Of a DNA stretch of 64,000 nucleotides, positions 23,140-34,303 are shown in pieces. The notes below the pieces were generated by a model. The model saw nothing but the letters and a program-made list of their open reading frames with translations. It searched no databases and was not told where the DNA came from. Source of the DNA: Aquila chrysaetos chrysaetos. Taxonomy: Eukaryota > Chordata > Aves > Accipitriformes > Accipitridae. Where the stretch lies: positions 1-64,000 of the forward strand of contig NW_024470413.1 in assembly GCF_900496995.4 (NCBI RefSeq), given 5' to 3'. A program made the position numbers and the translations under genes. The stretch's first letter is position 1, and each line of letters opens with the position of its first letter.

Positions 23140-23358
23140 TTGTCTAAACACACAGAGGGCATAGCTCATTTGCACAGCCTCCAGGACACAAAATCTGGAT
23201 CGACTGTGAATTAGAAACCAGAGGAAGACAGACATTTCTTTGTGGAAATCTTTCAGATAAGTAAAAGAAAGTGAAATAGAAGAAATAAAAACCACACCCA
23301 AAATTCACCATAAAAAGACCAGCAAAAGACAGGTTTGGTCTGCAAAGAGATATAAGTA

Positions 23359-24315
23359 CTATGCAGAAGACAAGAGGCAGTTTATTCCTCCTGAAAAGCA
23401 TCCAGTGATTAGTTTTCTCAGGGCATCCTTGACCTCATGGTTTCTCATGCTGTAGATGAGGGGGTTCAAGGATGGAGGCACCACTGAGTACAGAACTGCC
23501 ACCAGCAGGTCCAGGGATGGGGAGGAGATGGAGGGGGGCTTCAGGTAGGCAAAAGTGCCAGTGCTTATAAACAAGGAGACCACAGCCAGGTGAGGGAGGC
23601 AGGTGGAAAAGGCTTTGTGCTGTCCCTGCTCAGAGGGGATCCTCAGCACAGCCCTGAAGATCTGCCCATAGGACAGCACAATGAAAACAAAACAACCAAC
23701 AGCCAAACAGACAGCAACTACAAGTACCCCAACTTCCCTGAGGTAGGCATCTGAGCAGGCGAGCTTGAGGATCTGGGGGATTTCACAGAAGAACTGGTCC
23801 ACAGCATTGCCTTGGCAGAGGGGTACTGAAAATGTATTGGCAGTGTGCAGCACAGCATAGAGGAACCCACTGCCCCAGGCAGCTGCTGCCATGTGGACAC
23901 AAGCTCTGCTGCCCAGGAGGGTCCCGTAGTGCAGGGGTTTGCAGATGGCGACGTAGCGGTCGTAGGCCATGACAGTGAGAATAAAGTACTCTGCTGAGAT
24001 CAAAAAGACTAACAGAAAGACCTGGGCAGCACATCCTGGGTAGGAGATGGCCCTGGTGTCCCAGAGGGAGTTGGCCATGGCTTTGGGGACAGTGGTGGAG
24101 ATGGAGCCTAGGTCAAGCAGGGAGAGGTTGAGGAGGAAGAAGTACATGGGTGTGTGGAGGCGGTGGTCACAGGCTACGGCGGTGATGATGAGGCCGTTGG
24201 CCAGGAGGGCAGCCAGGTAGATGCCCAGGAAGAGCCAGAAGTGCAAGAGCTGCAGCTCCCGCGTGTCTGCAAACGCCAGGAGGAGGAACTCAGCGATGGA
24301 GCTGCCGTTGGACAT
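23359..24315 (-). CDS. olfactory receptor, OR14-like (arm B)
   Basis: Intact single-exon receptor of 318 residues, with the same family and presumed role as the arm A gene: odorant detection through olfactory G protein. The start is the ATG at 24,315 ('MSNGSSIAEF'). An in-frame ATG ten codons upstream (24,345) is not shared with arm A, and a possible splice acceptor ('cctactttgaaag') lies next to it. Hallmarks are Asn3 glycosylation, '[11 protein letters not shown]', 'MAYDRYVAICKPLHY', 'KAFSTCLPHL' and 'NPLIYSMRN'. Compared with arm A, changes cluster in the N-terminus, TM4 ('GSGFLYAV' against 'GCGFLNAV'), TM5 ('VLVVAVCLAVGC' against 'VLAVGVCLGFGC'), TM6/ECL3 ('FISTGTF' against 'FITAATF') and the C-tail. 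Several of these lie in helices that form odorant pockets, which suggests functional divergence, although this was not tested. Confidence 0.95.
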   Translation of the reverse strand: MSNGSSIAEFLLLAFADTRELQLLHFWLFLGIYLAALLANGLIITAVACDHRLHTPMYFFLLNLSLLDLGSISTTVPKAMANSLWDTRAISYPGCAAQVFLLVFLISAEYFILTVMAYDRYVAICKPLHYGTLLGSRACVHMAAAAWGSGFLYAVLHTANTFSVPLCQGNAVDQFFCEIPQILKLACSDAYLREVGVLVVAVCLAVGCFVFIVLSYGQIFRAVLRIPSEQGQHKAFSTCLPHLAVVSLFISTGTFAYLKPPSISSPSLDLLVAVLYSVVPPSLNPLIYSMRNHEVKDALRKLITGCFSGGINCLLSSA

Positions 24316-25260
24316 TTTCTTCCTCTGGGCATGGGGTGCTTTCAAAGTAGGAAAAAGACAAGGAAGAGTCAGGGCATTATTCTCTGAGCAATATCAAAGC
24401 CATTTCCCATAGACCCTCCCACTCTCACACAGGCAGACCCTTTTACTTTTCTTAGGAGACCTTCCTTCAGGCCTGTGGCTGGAGCCCTGCTTGGTGCTGG
24501 CCGAGCGTGCAATGAAGAGCAGGGCCTCTGCCCATGGGCTCTTGAGAAGTCAGCCCTGCTCAGCAGCAGTGGGTTCATGGGATCGGTGCGGGCAGGGGCC
24601 AGTCTGCTGTTTGACTTTGTCAGCTGAATCCACTCCTAATGCAGAAGGGATTGTCAGCATCTGCACTCCCAGTGCTAAGGAACCAGGAGGGTAAAAGTAG
24701 TTTAAGAGTTCTAGGGTTTTTTACAGCTGACCACATCGCCCCTGGGGAGTTTTCTTAGATCTCGGAAGCCTTCAGCATTTCTGCTGCACTCTTGGAGAAC
24801 AGCGTGAGCCAGGCAAGTCAGGAGGATTGCCTGTGGCTTAGTGCAGAGAGAGGGGGAGCTGCTCTGTCCTTCTGTCTAGTTCCCACTTTCACTGTGCTTG
24901 CACCTGTCTGAGGTGGAGGGTGATCACGCTCCCATATTTTACCCTGAAAAGCCACCAGACACTGCTGAGAGCAGAGACATCCACTGCAGACCACCAAATG
25001 TCTCACCCTTTCTCAAAGTCACAGCACCCTGCTTCTAGCCAAGGACACACTGGGCTCATTTCACCAGCCCAAGAGCATTTCCTCAGTCATAGCATTTCTG
25101 TGCTTCTCCATGGGGCTTTCCGATAACAGAAAGCTGCTCTGAGACAGGTTTGCATCCTGCAGGGCAGCTCACAGCTTGACGGACTCTCTGAGGTGACAGC
25201 CAAGTGACCTAATGTGCTGGCATCTCTGTAAGGGAGAATCAGCTTTTTCCCCAGCCCCAC
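24316..25260. other. arm B sequence upstream of OR gene, longer than in arm A
   Basis: About 945 bp separate the OR start from the next well-matched block, against about 440 bp in arm A. The extra part, about 24,700-25,240, has no counterpart in arm A. It has a badly degraded counterpart in copy 3 (about 54,260-54,420), so arm A probably lost it. No gene is recognised. Confidence 0.55.
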
Positions 25261-28200
25261 AGACAGCATTGAGCATAACCCCTCAGATGAGAGGAAAGCT
25301 GGGACACTTCTTCCCATGGACACAGCTGCATGGGAGGACCCACAAGATCAGTGTGTGACTCTGCAGCTGAAACTCCCACCCCCACAGAGCCTGACAGCAG
25401 CAACAAGGTAACAGTAACACAGACAAGTGGAGAACCAAGGAAAAAAGCAGTGATGGTCTGTCTCAGAGAGGCAAAGGGAGAGGCAGCTGAGCACTCAGGA
25501 AAGAGTTACCCTTCCCCAGCTGTGCATGCCACCTCCCAGGCACCAGCACAGCCAGGCAGTTGTTCTCAGTCCCTGTGCTCTACTTCAGGAGGCTCCTGTC
25601 AGACTGACTGATCCCTCAGAGTTACAGCTCCCGAGTCTCAGTGAGCTGTTCAAGCATGACAGCTCCTTTTCCATTTCTCCCAAAAACTCCCCAAGAGAAG
25701 AAAACTGAAAACACAAACTCAGGAAAGGTCCTTATGTTTATAGTAATCCCTGCTTTGAGCTTCCCCTTGAAAAGTATCCTCGGAAATGCCCCGGGGCTGA
25801 TCTGGAGCTGTGAGCAGCCCCGATCCACACAGCACCCTCTTGTCAGCAGAAGGATCCCTGCACTGCTGCGAGTTGCTTCTTCCACCCACAGCTTCTCCCC
25901 TGTCTGCTGTTGGAGCTCCCCAGGCAGGCTGAGTACTTACCTGACCAGCGGCAGAGTCCCCTGCCCCAGCACACAGCCCCCTGGGGTGCAGGGACCCTGC
26001 TCAGCAGGACAGCCCTGGGCACCCCTGGCTGCACACCCAGCTTCACACTCCGCAGCCATCCCCGGGTGAAGGCAGCTGACATGCCCTGTCCCTCTGAGGG
26101 TGCAGCAGGGAACCTCTGCTCCAAAGCGCGTCCTTTTTCTCTACACTGCACAAACTGTGAGAGTCCTCCTGACAGATCCCATAGGCTGTGGGATGTGCCA
26201 GCTTTAGGAGGTCATTCCAGGAATTGCCCTGCAGCCAGAGACTTACCCTGTGAAGGGCTGTGAAGATTTTTCTCCAGGTCAGCTCTTGTCTGTTCTCCCA
26301 CCCCAGACTGCCTTTAACCTCTCTCTCTGCCTCACTCCTCTCCCCTCGGTGCCTGCAGGCAGTGCCCTCAGCCCTGCTGCGCTTTGCAGAGGAGCTGCTC
26401 CTGGGCAGAGCTGTCTCTCTGAAATGCTGCCTGCTTGCCAGGAGCTCCCTCCACCCCAGGAGCCCAGCCCAGCTCAGCAGCAGAGGACCAGCCCAAGGCA
26501 GCACTTTCTCTGCCCCCTCTGGGCTCCCTCCTGGTGTCCCTGGGGCTCAGGGGAACCTGCTGGGAAACAGGCTGAAGCAATCACTGATGTTGCTTCCCTC
26601 AGCTAGGGAGAGACACTTCTTTCCTGAAATAAAATTCTCCTCTCGGAGACAAAGTTACATCTACATGCCACATTTTTTGGTCATATTGTTAGACAGGATC
26701 CCCGTAGAGAGAGGCAGCAGGGATCTCCTTTACCCCTGCTGAGGGAAGGGATCCATGGGTCAATGGAGGCAAATCATCCTGCCTTTCTACTCATGGCATT
26801 GGAAGGAGGCTCAGCTGCCTCCCATGCACACCACAAAGCCACAGGAGGTGGGATTCCTCTTGCCTCAGTTCAGGTGTGAGCAAAATAGACACCTGCATGT
26901 GAGCTCCTTGTCTCAGCTCCCATCTGAATTAAGGGAGAGCAAAGGCAGGAGTCAGGTGTTCAGATGCAAATCCCTGGTGACATTTGAACGGCCAGAGGTG
27001 GTCCAAGATACATGTAGGTAACAGCAACCTGTAACGGAGAAGTTCATAGAGACAGGGCAACATCTTGGGAATCATGTATGAGCCTGGTGGGAAATTCCTT
27101 TGGCCAAGTGACATGGCAGCTTATGCCCAACTAAAGGCCAAAAGAACCTTTTCCTACTCCTTATCTTCATGGCACTTGACACAGGTATTCATATGAACGC
27201 TTGCAGTCATGTACCATAGCGAGAGCTGGGTCTCTCTCTTTTCCATCAGCTGAATTTACTGTACCACCACTGACTGTAATGGCATGTGTCCCAGGTTCGT
27301 CCCCACACTGCCTAACAGAATTCAGGGCACGTACTCTGTTTCATGTCCAAGTCCAGGGCCACAGAGCTACACGAGATGCCAAGGCTGGCAGGGACCTCAC
27401 AGGAGCTGCAGGAAAGCAATTCCCATTCAGGGTGGGTGCATCATAGACGTCCCAGACGGCATCACAGCGAGTGCGATTTGGTGCCTGTTTGCCATACACT
27501 AAAGCCATCAGTCAGAGGCATCAGTCATCAGATGCCATCATGAGGCGAGGTCTGCTCCTTCTCCACCCAAGAGCTGCAGGCATTCCATGAACAGGAAGCA
27601 TGTCACACAGGGGTTTTTACTCACTCCCTTGATGATCCAGTCAATGAAAAGACCAAGAATTTTCAGAGTGTGCCTGGATACATCTTGTCTTCAAGGACAT
27701 CATCCTCCAAGCACAGCAATGGTCCATGTCAAAACTCGGTGGAAGCTCAAAAAGGGTTTCAAGGGCACCAAGATGAACTTTTGGTACTTCAGGAACTGTT
27801 ACAGGAGAAAAAGAGATAAGGTAGGACCACTGCTGAAATGAGGAAGAGTAGCTCTAGATAGATCTGAGGTACTCTACGTCACAGCCTCGGTTAATACCAG
27901 CAAGGTCTCCCAGGCCTTTGAGCTGTGAGGCAGGACTCTGGAGGAGAACAACCAGCAGTGCATGGGGATCAAGCGCGGGGTTACTCAAGCAAACTACACC
28001 CTTACCAGTCCATGGGAACCATAGGGGCTGCATCCAAGGGTGCTGAGAGAGTGATTTTTTTTCTCGAGGAGGCGCTGGTCTGGTATGACCCCAGTAAGAA
28101 AGGAACTCGGACACAGTGAGCTGCATTTGAAAATTATGTTCATCATCGTTAACACTATAAGGAGAGAACCATGCAGATCATCTTAGGCCCCTTTAGATGG

Positions 28201-29099
28201 TGGGAACCCCAGGTGGTGTAGCATTGAACGGGCTTTCTACCTGAATGCAGCAAAGCATGCAGACCCCATCCATAGAAAACAGTCTCCTCTTTTGGTCATC
28301 CAAGCTACTATAGGATTTTCTTACAAGGAACAACTCTACTCATTGTCTCAACAGTCAAACAGAAATGATGTTTTTATGAGAATGTTTTGCTGCACGGTTA
28401 GATACAGGCAAGGCCACGCAGGAGGCATGATGTCCAGTACCGAGTGGGACCTGCCTGCAGGCTCTTGTGTGATAATATGCTGCTGAGGTTGTCCTGTGGC
28501 CCAGGGATCTGTGCAGCATAACACAGGTTTGATGGCCGTGCTGGACGCGCAGCAGGGTGCAGCGCAGCGCAGCCCTAAGAACTCGATGTTCAATCTTTTT
28601 CTGGTCAGGACCAGTGTTCAGGTTTCCCTGTGAGAAGTCTGTGCTCCACTACGCTGCCACAGCTGAGATGCCGTGGCCCAGATGTGCACTGCCAGGAGGA
28701 GCTGGAGACCCGTGGCTTGTCACAGAACTGTGATGGTTTTGGATGAAATGAGACGTGGTGGGACAGCTTGCTGAGCTGTGGTGCTGCAATGGAGGGCTAC
28801 AGGCTCTGCCCAGGGAGCAGCAGGGAGGACGAGGACTATGTCCCCTGTATGAAGGGGAGGCTTGGATTTGTGGGGGTCTTCTCTGTGACAGACAACAGGT
28901 TGGACCAGCTTTTGTCATTTAGGATCAGAGCAGGAGTCAGCAGGAGTGACCTTGTGTTTGCAGATACAAACTGCTTGCTCAGGGAGAGGAAACAGAAAAG
29001 GTCTTTTGTCAGCAACCCCAGGAAGTCTCTAGGTTCATGAGCAGGCACTGTGGAAGGTGAGTGAGGAGGCAATGAGGCACTGGAGCTGTAAGGACCTCA
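25261..29099. other. arm B non-coding stretch
   Basis: High-similarity counterpart of arm A 10,831-14,590 and of noisy copy 3 sequence 54,430-58,988. Open frames of up to about 160 codons (for example 26,260-26,742 on the plus strand) are not conserved in frame in arm A, and I treat them as chance. Confidence 0.5.
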
Positions 29100-29767
29100 T
29101 GTCCCTTTGCATGTGCAGAGTGTTTACTGCTGGTGACTACATCCTACCATCAGTACTGGGCTGTGTGCCACCCCCTGCTCTCTACAAGACTCAGGAACTG
29201 CCAGGTCTGTCTCCTTCGCTAGGGGGATTTCTGTCAGCTACAGTAATCATTTCAGTCATGTCCCAGATACCGTTCTGTGGCCCCAGTGGAGTGGACCACT
29301 TCTTCTGTGATTTCACCCCATTGCTGGAGCTTTCACACACTGGCACTGTGACACTCATGCTCTTTGCTGTCATGACCTGCTTTTTAGATCCCATCCTCCC
29401 CTTCCTGTTCACATGGTCATCCTGTGTGCATCAGAGCTGCCACCCTGAGGAACGTCTCCCATCCGGCGCGGGCAGGCAGAAAGACTTCTCCACCTGCTCC
29501 TCCCGCCTCACTAGTGCCACTCTTTTCTACGACACCCTCATCCTTGGGTGTGTGATGCCCAGAAGAGCCCTCCTGAGATAGGCTGACAGAGCCCCTTATC
29601 TACACCATCCTCACATCCCTGTTCAATCCTCTCATCTACAGCCTGTGGACTAGAAAGGTTGGGGCAGGGGGACACTGAGAAAAATGCTCAGGGAAGCTGT
29701 GAGCTGCACGGAGAGCCCATGGGAGTTGTGGGCCTGCAGGAGGAGATCGCTTCTGGTTCTCTTTTGA
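29100..29767 (+). pseudogene. olfactory receptor pseudogene, non-OR14 class II (arm B)
   Basis: Plus-strand mirror of the arm A pseudogene: 'VIISVMSQIPFCGPSGVDHF' with 'FCDFTPLLELSHTG', then 'GRQKDFSTCSSRLT', a stop after 'MPRRALLR', then in another frame the TM7 block 'LIYTILTSLFNPLIYSLW', and in a third frame 'GTLRKMLREAVSC' ending at the TGA at 29,765-29,767. It carries the same lesions as arm A and only a few substitutions differ. The TM1-TM3 part is not recognisable. A short stretch upstream (29,048-29,110) also matches 61,707-61,770. Confidence 0.8.
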
Positions 29768-29799
29768 ACCAGCCCAGAGGACATGGACTGGCACGTGCG

Positions 29800-30330
29800 G
29801 TGTCCTGGGCACTCCCCTGCAAGTGTGGGATATGAAGACGGCTTTTGGTGTGCGATGCAGCAGAGAGGTGCTGGTGGAGCTGGCTGGTGTCATCACGAGG
29901 CCTCTCTCAAACATCTTGGAAGGGGCAGAGAGATCAGGCAGGTTCCAGGATCCTCAGAAAAGGCAAATCTCAAACCCATCTTCAAAAAGGGCAAAAAGGA
30001 GGATTGGGAGTGTGACAGGTTGGCCACCTTCACCTTGGGAGTGTTACAGGTTGGCCACCTTCACCTCAGTCCCTGGCAAGGTGACAGGGAAAATGCTCTT
30101 GCAGCCATCTCCATCGCTTGAAGGACAAGAAAAGGATTGCTGAACCCATGTGGGAGGGGAAAGAAGGGCATGCTGTGTACCTGGACTTTTGCAAGTCCTT
30201 GGATGTGGTTTCCCATAGTCTCCTTAGGGCGGATTGTTGACATCTGGACTGAAGACGTGGACGATGCAGTGCATGGGAAGTTGGCTGGATGATCAGGAAC
30301 GAATTCCATCAGTGGTAGAAAGTCCTCTGG
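29800..30330 (+). mobile_element. CR1 RT N-terminal fragment (arm B)
   Basis: Counterpart of 9,620-10,110, with 'VLVELAGVITRPLS', 'KANLKPIFKKGKKEDW' and 'TSVPGKVTGKMLLQ'. It differs from arm A by a 30-bp tandem duplication at about 30,010-30,066, where 'gttggccaccttcacc' occurs twice in a row. Confidence 0.83.
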
Positions 30331-30929
30331 GAACCCAGCAGCATCCCTCCGTGATCAGCAAAATTTCATAAAAGATCATTAAAAGCTGGAAATTAAGACT
30401 TTTTCTGCTATTACATAGATTTCCTTTTCTGCATAGGCTTCCACATTTTTCTAAAATTTACATTCTGGTCTTGATTCAGTTGTCCGCACAGAGGTGGCCA
30501 TGGCATCCAAGCTGCCCTGTGGTAACTGAAGCACCCATGTGGGAAAAGTGATGCAGGAACCCTTCGGATCTACGAGTGGGTTTGCAGGCAGGGAACCTCT
30601 GGGGTGGTGCAGGGCATCACCTTCCTCCAGTGCTGCTGGGTAGGCTGTGAAGAGGCCTCTCAAGCACAGCAGACAGTATATCCTCTTGGATGGTGGCTGT
30701 GAGGTCACTTCTGACTGGTCAGCAGGGAGAGAGATACTCTGAGGTCATGAAGGTCATCAGGAAGCCACCCTCAACAAGGTGACACATTTGGGGAGGTCAG
30801 GAGGAGCCTGGGCAAAAGAAATGGGGGATTTGGGGGAGGGAAGAGGGCCTTGACCAACAGACACAAAAGATTTTGAAGAGGTAAAATGAGTTAAGGGGAC
30901 ATTGCTGTGAAAACATTCCTGTTAAGCCC

Positions 30930-31400
30930 TTACACTATCTCTAACTAGTAAGCTCAAGCCCTAACGCTACCCCTAAATACTCCTCCTCCCCCTGACAGTA
31001 GTCCACCGTTACTAAACTAACTGAGCTTAGGCTATCCCTAACCTCAAAGCTTACATCTAAGCCAAATCCCAAACCCATAACCCATTACCCTTACACTTAC
31101 CCGGTTGCTCACCCTAGTCCCTAGCCTCTACCCCTAGTATTAACATGTTGCCCTTAATCCTAGCCCTCACCCCAGCCCTAAACAAAACCCTGACCCACCA
31201 TGCTAGCCCACACCTTAAACACTAGCCAGGGAACCTCAGCAGGAGAACCAAACTCTCTCCCTAAGCCTTTGCCTAATCCCCAACCCTGAAAGGTGAGCTC
31301 TAATCCCTAAGCTCCAACCTCAACACTGAATCCCTGAAGCTCTCTTTCCCACGCTCTACTGCCCTCATCTTGGTCACCTCTCCTCAACCTTACGTAAGCT
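30930..31400 (-). repeat. telomere-like degenerate block (arm B)
   Basis: Complementary copy of 8,560-9,040. The plus strand is rich in CCCTAA-type words such as 'atccctaacctc' and 'ccctagcctctacccct'. Similarity to arm A is very high by eye. Confidence 0.45.
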
Positions 31401-31449
31401 GTTTGGCCCCCTGGGACTGGGGCAGGGATCGTGAGGTCCCAGAAAGGTC

Positions 31450-32150
31450 ACATGGCATTGCGACAGGAATGTGAGGTGACCTGTACCTGATGAGCTCGTA
31501 GGCCACAAGGAGGAGATGGGTGGGAATGCTATGGTGAGGTCAGCTGTGCCTCAGGATCTCATGGGACAGCAGGAGGCACAAGGCTGGGAAGGTGGCTGGG
31601 AGGTCCCTTCTGTCCTTGGAGTTGATAGGCCAGCAGCAGGAAGATGGCTGGGAAAGGGACTGTGAGGTCACTTCTTTCTGAAGGAGCTGATAGGTCAGCC
31701 CTTGACTCATGGCTGGCATATGTGCTTCTATGCTCACATCTGCCACTGTCTCTGACAGGCCAGCAAAAGCGTGTTGATTGTGAGAATCCCTTTCCCCAAG
31801 TACCTGGTAGGCCCGTCCAGGATGAGGGCTCGGATATGGGTTCTCACACCTCTTCTGCCTGAGTACGTGACGGGACAGCAGCAGGCACGTGGCTTGGAAG
31901 ATCATGGTGAGGTTACTTCTGGCTGGTCAGCTGACATGCCACAAGAAGGCTGATGGGTTGGGCTATCACTCTGACACCAATTATGTCTGAGAAGCTCATA
32001 GGCCAGTAGGAGGCACATGCCCATGAAGGCAAGTGTGAGGTCACTGGAATCTCCAGTGTCGTGGGGTCATTGGCCATCAGCAGACACATGGCTGGTCTGT
32101 TGACTATGACATCACTTCTGCCTGAGAATCTGATAGCCAGCAGCAGGGCT
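31450..32150. repeat. diverged tandem repeat, about 75-80 bp period (arm B)
   Basis: Counterpart of 7,800-8,520. It carries a small insertion near 31,748-31,760 relative to arm A. Confidence 0.55.
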
Positions 32151-34303
32151 GTATTCGGAGAGGCGTGGCCACCCAGGCAAGGCTGTTCTCGTCCCTCTGG
32201 CCTCGGCACTGGTGTGGCCACATCTGGACTAGTGTGTCTGGGTGTGGGGTTCCCCGGTCTGGAGGAGTGGGGAAGAACTGGAGCGGTCCGAGAGGACATC
32301 TGCCAGGATGGGGCCTCTTTGGAGAGGCTGAGGGACTTGGGCTTCTTTAGCCTGCTGAAGTGGAGGCTCAGGGCGCTATAGCAGTAGAGCGCACCTGCGT
32401 GAAGGGTGGCTTCAGAGATGGTGGAGCCTTTCTTGGTAGTGGGAAGAGAAGGAAACCTGCGCAAAGTGCAGCTTGGAAGGTTCAGACCGGATGTGTTGAG
32501 AAAGAAATGTCACTCAAAGGGTAGCCTTGTGGTGCAAGAGGTCACCCAGAGAGAGCCCGGATCAGCCCATGGCGTTGTGTTGCAAGGAAAATCCAGCCAC
32601 GCTGGGGAGACATCAGTGAAGGAACAGAAATACTGGGGTGAGAGCTAGGTGGGAAAGCAAGATGGACGTCAACAGCCTGAAGGGAAGGAGGTAAAGCATG
32701 GGACAGGTTATGACAGCCTGCAGTAGAGATGGCCAAGTGCTCTGGCAAGGCTGAAAGGCAGAACAGGTCCAAGGGATTTGTCATCTTGGATTTGACAGTA
32801 GCTTCTGCCACTGAGGCCTAACAGGTAAAACTTGTTTTGAGGCTCTGGACTTAGTTTCTTCCTCACCCCTGCTTGGGGAGGCCAAGAGGTGTTGCACAGT
32901 TTTCCTACTCTTGGCATTGCTCACCCTCACATCTTGCTGCCCCCAGGAAGAGCCCTGACTCACCTGTGAGGGACAGAATCTGTCTGCCCAAGGCCTGGAG
33001 ATCAGGGCTTGGCCTTTCTGCTGCATAAAACAAACCAAATATTTTCTCAGCATTAGAGCCACCTTCACAGTGCTTTTGCCTACCTGCAATCACAGCCTCC
33101 AGTTATCTGCTCTAACGAGTCCCTGGGGAGGCTTTGTCAGTAATGGCCCTCACCTCAGTGGGGCCCATTAATGCTTCAAGGTACTTTGCTTCTGACTTTG
33201 GCTTCTTGAGAAGTTTCTTTCAGTCTGCTCTCAGTAGCTGAGGTCCATGGACTCAGCCTCAAACACACCATGGGGCTCATTAAAATACAGAAAGCTCTAA
33301 CGAGCCTTCTTTCTTCCTGCAATTTTCTCCAAGTCTTCAAGACTTGTACAGCTAATTAGAAAAATTTCATAGTGTAGTTAAGGAGGAAGATTTCAAACTG
33401 CACCTATACCCATGGTTTTTTTTCCTTTTAAAGAATAGTTTTTCTTACTCTTCAGTTTAGAGAAGAGGTGATAGAAGCATTCTCCAAGTGATAATGATCC
33501 AGAGTGTCTCCTCAGGAGGTCTGGACAGCTAGGAAGAGCAGTCCCTTGAGCTCTGACACTGTATGGACAACCTTGCTCCTCACCTCTCAAACCTCACCAC
33601 TTCTGACCTTGGCCACCTGGGGCTTACATCTCTGTTCCTTGCCTCAGTTTCCTCCACTGATCTCTACAGTTGGATGTTACAGCTCCATTGCATCATCTCC
33701 CCCCTGCTCTCCTTAGAGAGCTGGCTGCACACAGGCCCAGAAGAATTTTTCCTCTTTGCAAGCAAAGCAAAGAAAATCATAATTAAGTTTCATAAACAAC
33801 TGTCACACTCCTCAACCATATGCAAAGTCCAGCTGCCCCTAATGAGGCTGCCTGTCTACAAGGGATAATCTTATCAGAAATGTTTCTGATGAATACGAAA
33901 AAGTTAGATACAAACACAATTAAAGAATTGGCTAAAGAGACTATTAGACTACTGGAAGACAGGCAAGCTTTTAACTCCCTGAAGCTCAAAGCAGCTGCAT
34001 AGGGGAGAGGTATCTGAATGAACAAAGAGCAAGGGAAGGAGAGAAGTGGAGCATAATGGAAAGGGCCTTTGCCTAGGCAGCCTGCATCTGAAAAGATGAC
34101 TTTCACAAATGGTCATTTTGTCAGGACAGGTGTAACTACATGAAAGACTAGAGAAACTAAATACACCGAAGAACAGGCAGAACAGTGGTAACGCAATTAC
34201 AGGGAAAGACTGATATTTCTTTCGAATGTCCTCTGTCAAAGGGTCGTGGAATTGGTAGGGGTCTCTTGAGAGTGAAGACAAACCCAAGTTGCGCCCGTCT
34301 CCT
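32151..34303. other. arm B non-coding stretch
   Basis: Counterpart of 5,673-7,800. No gene is recognised on either strand. Confidence 0.5.
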
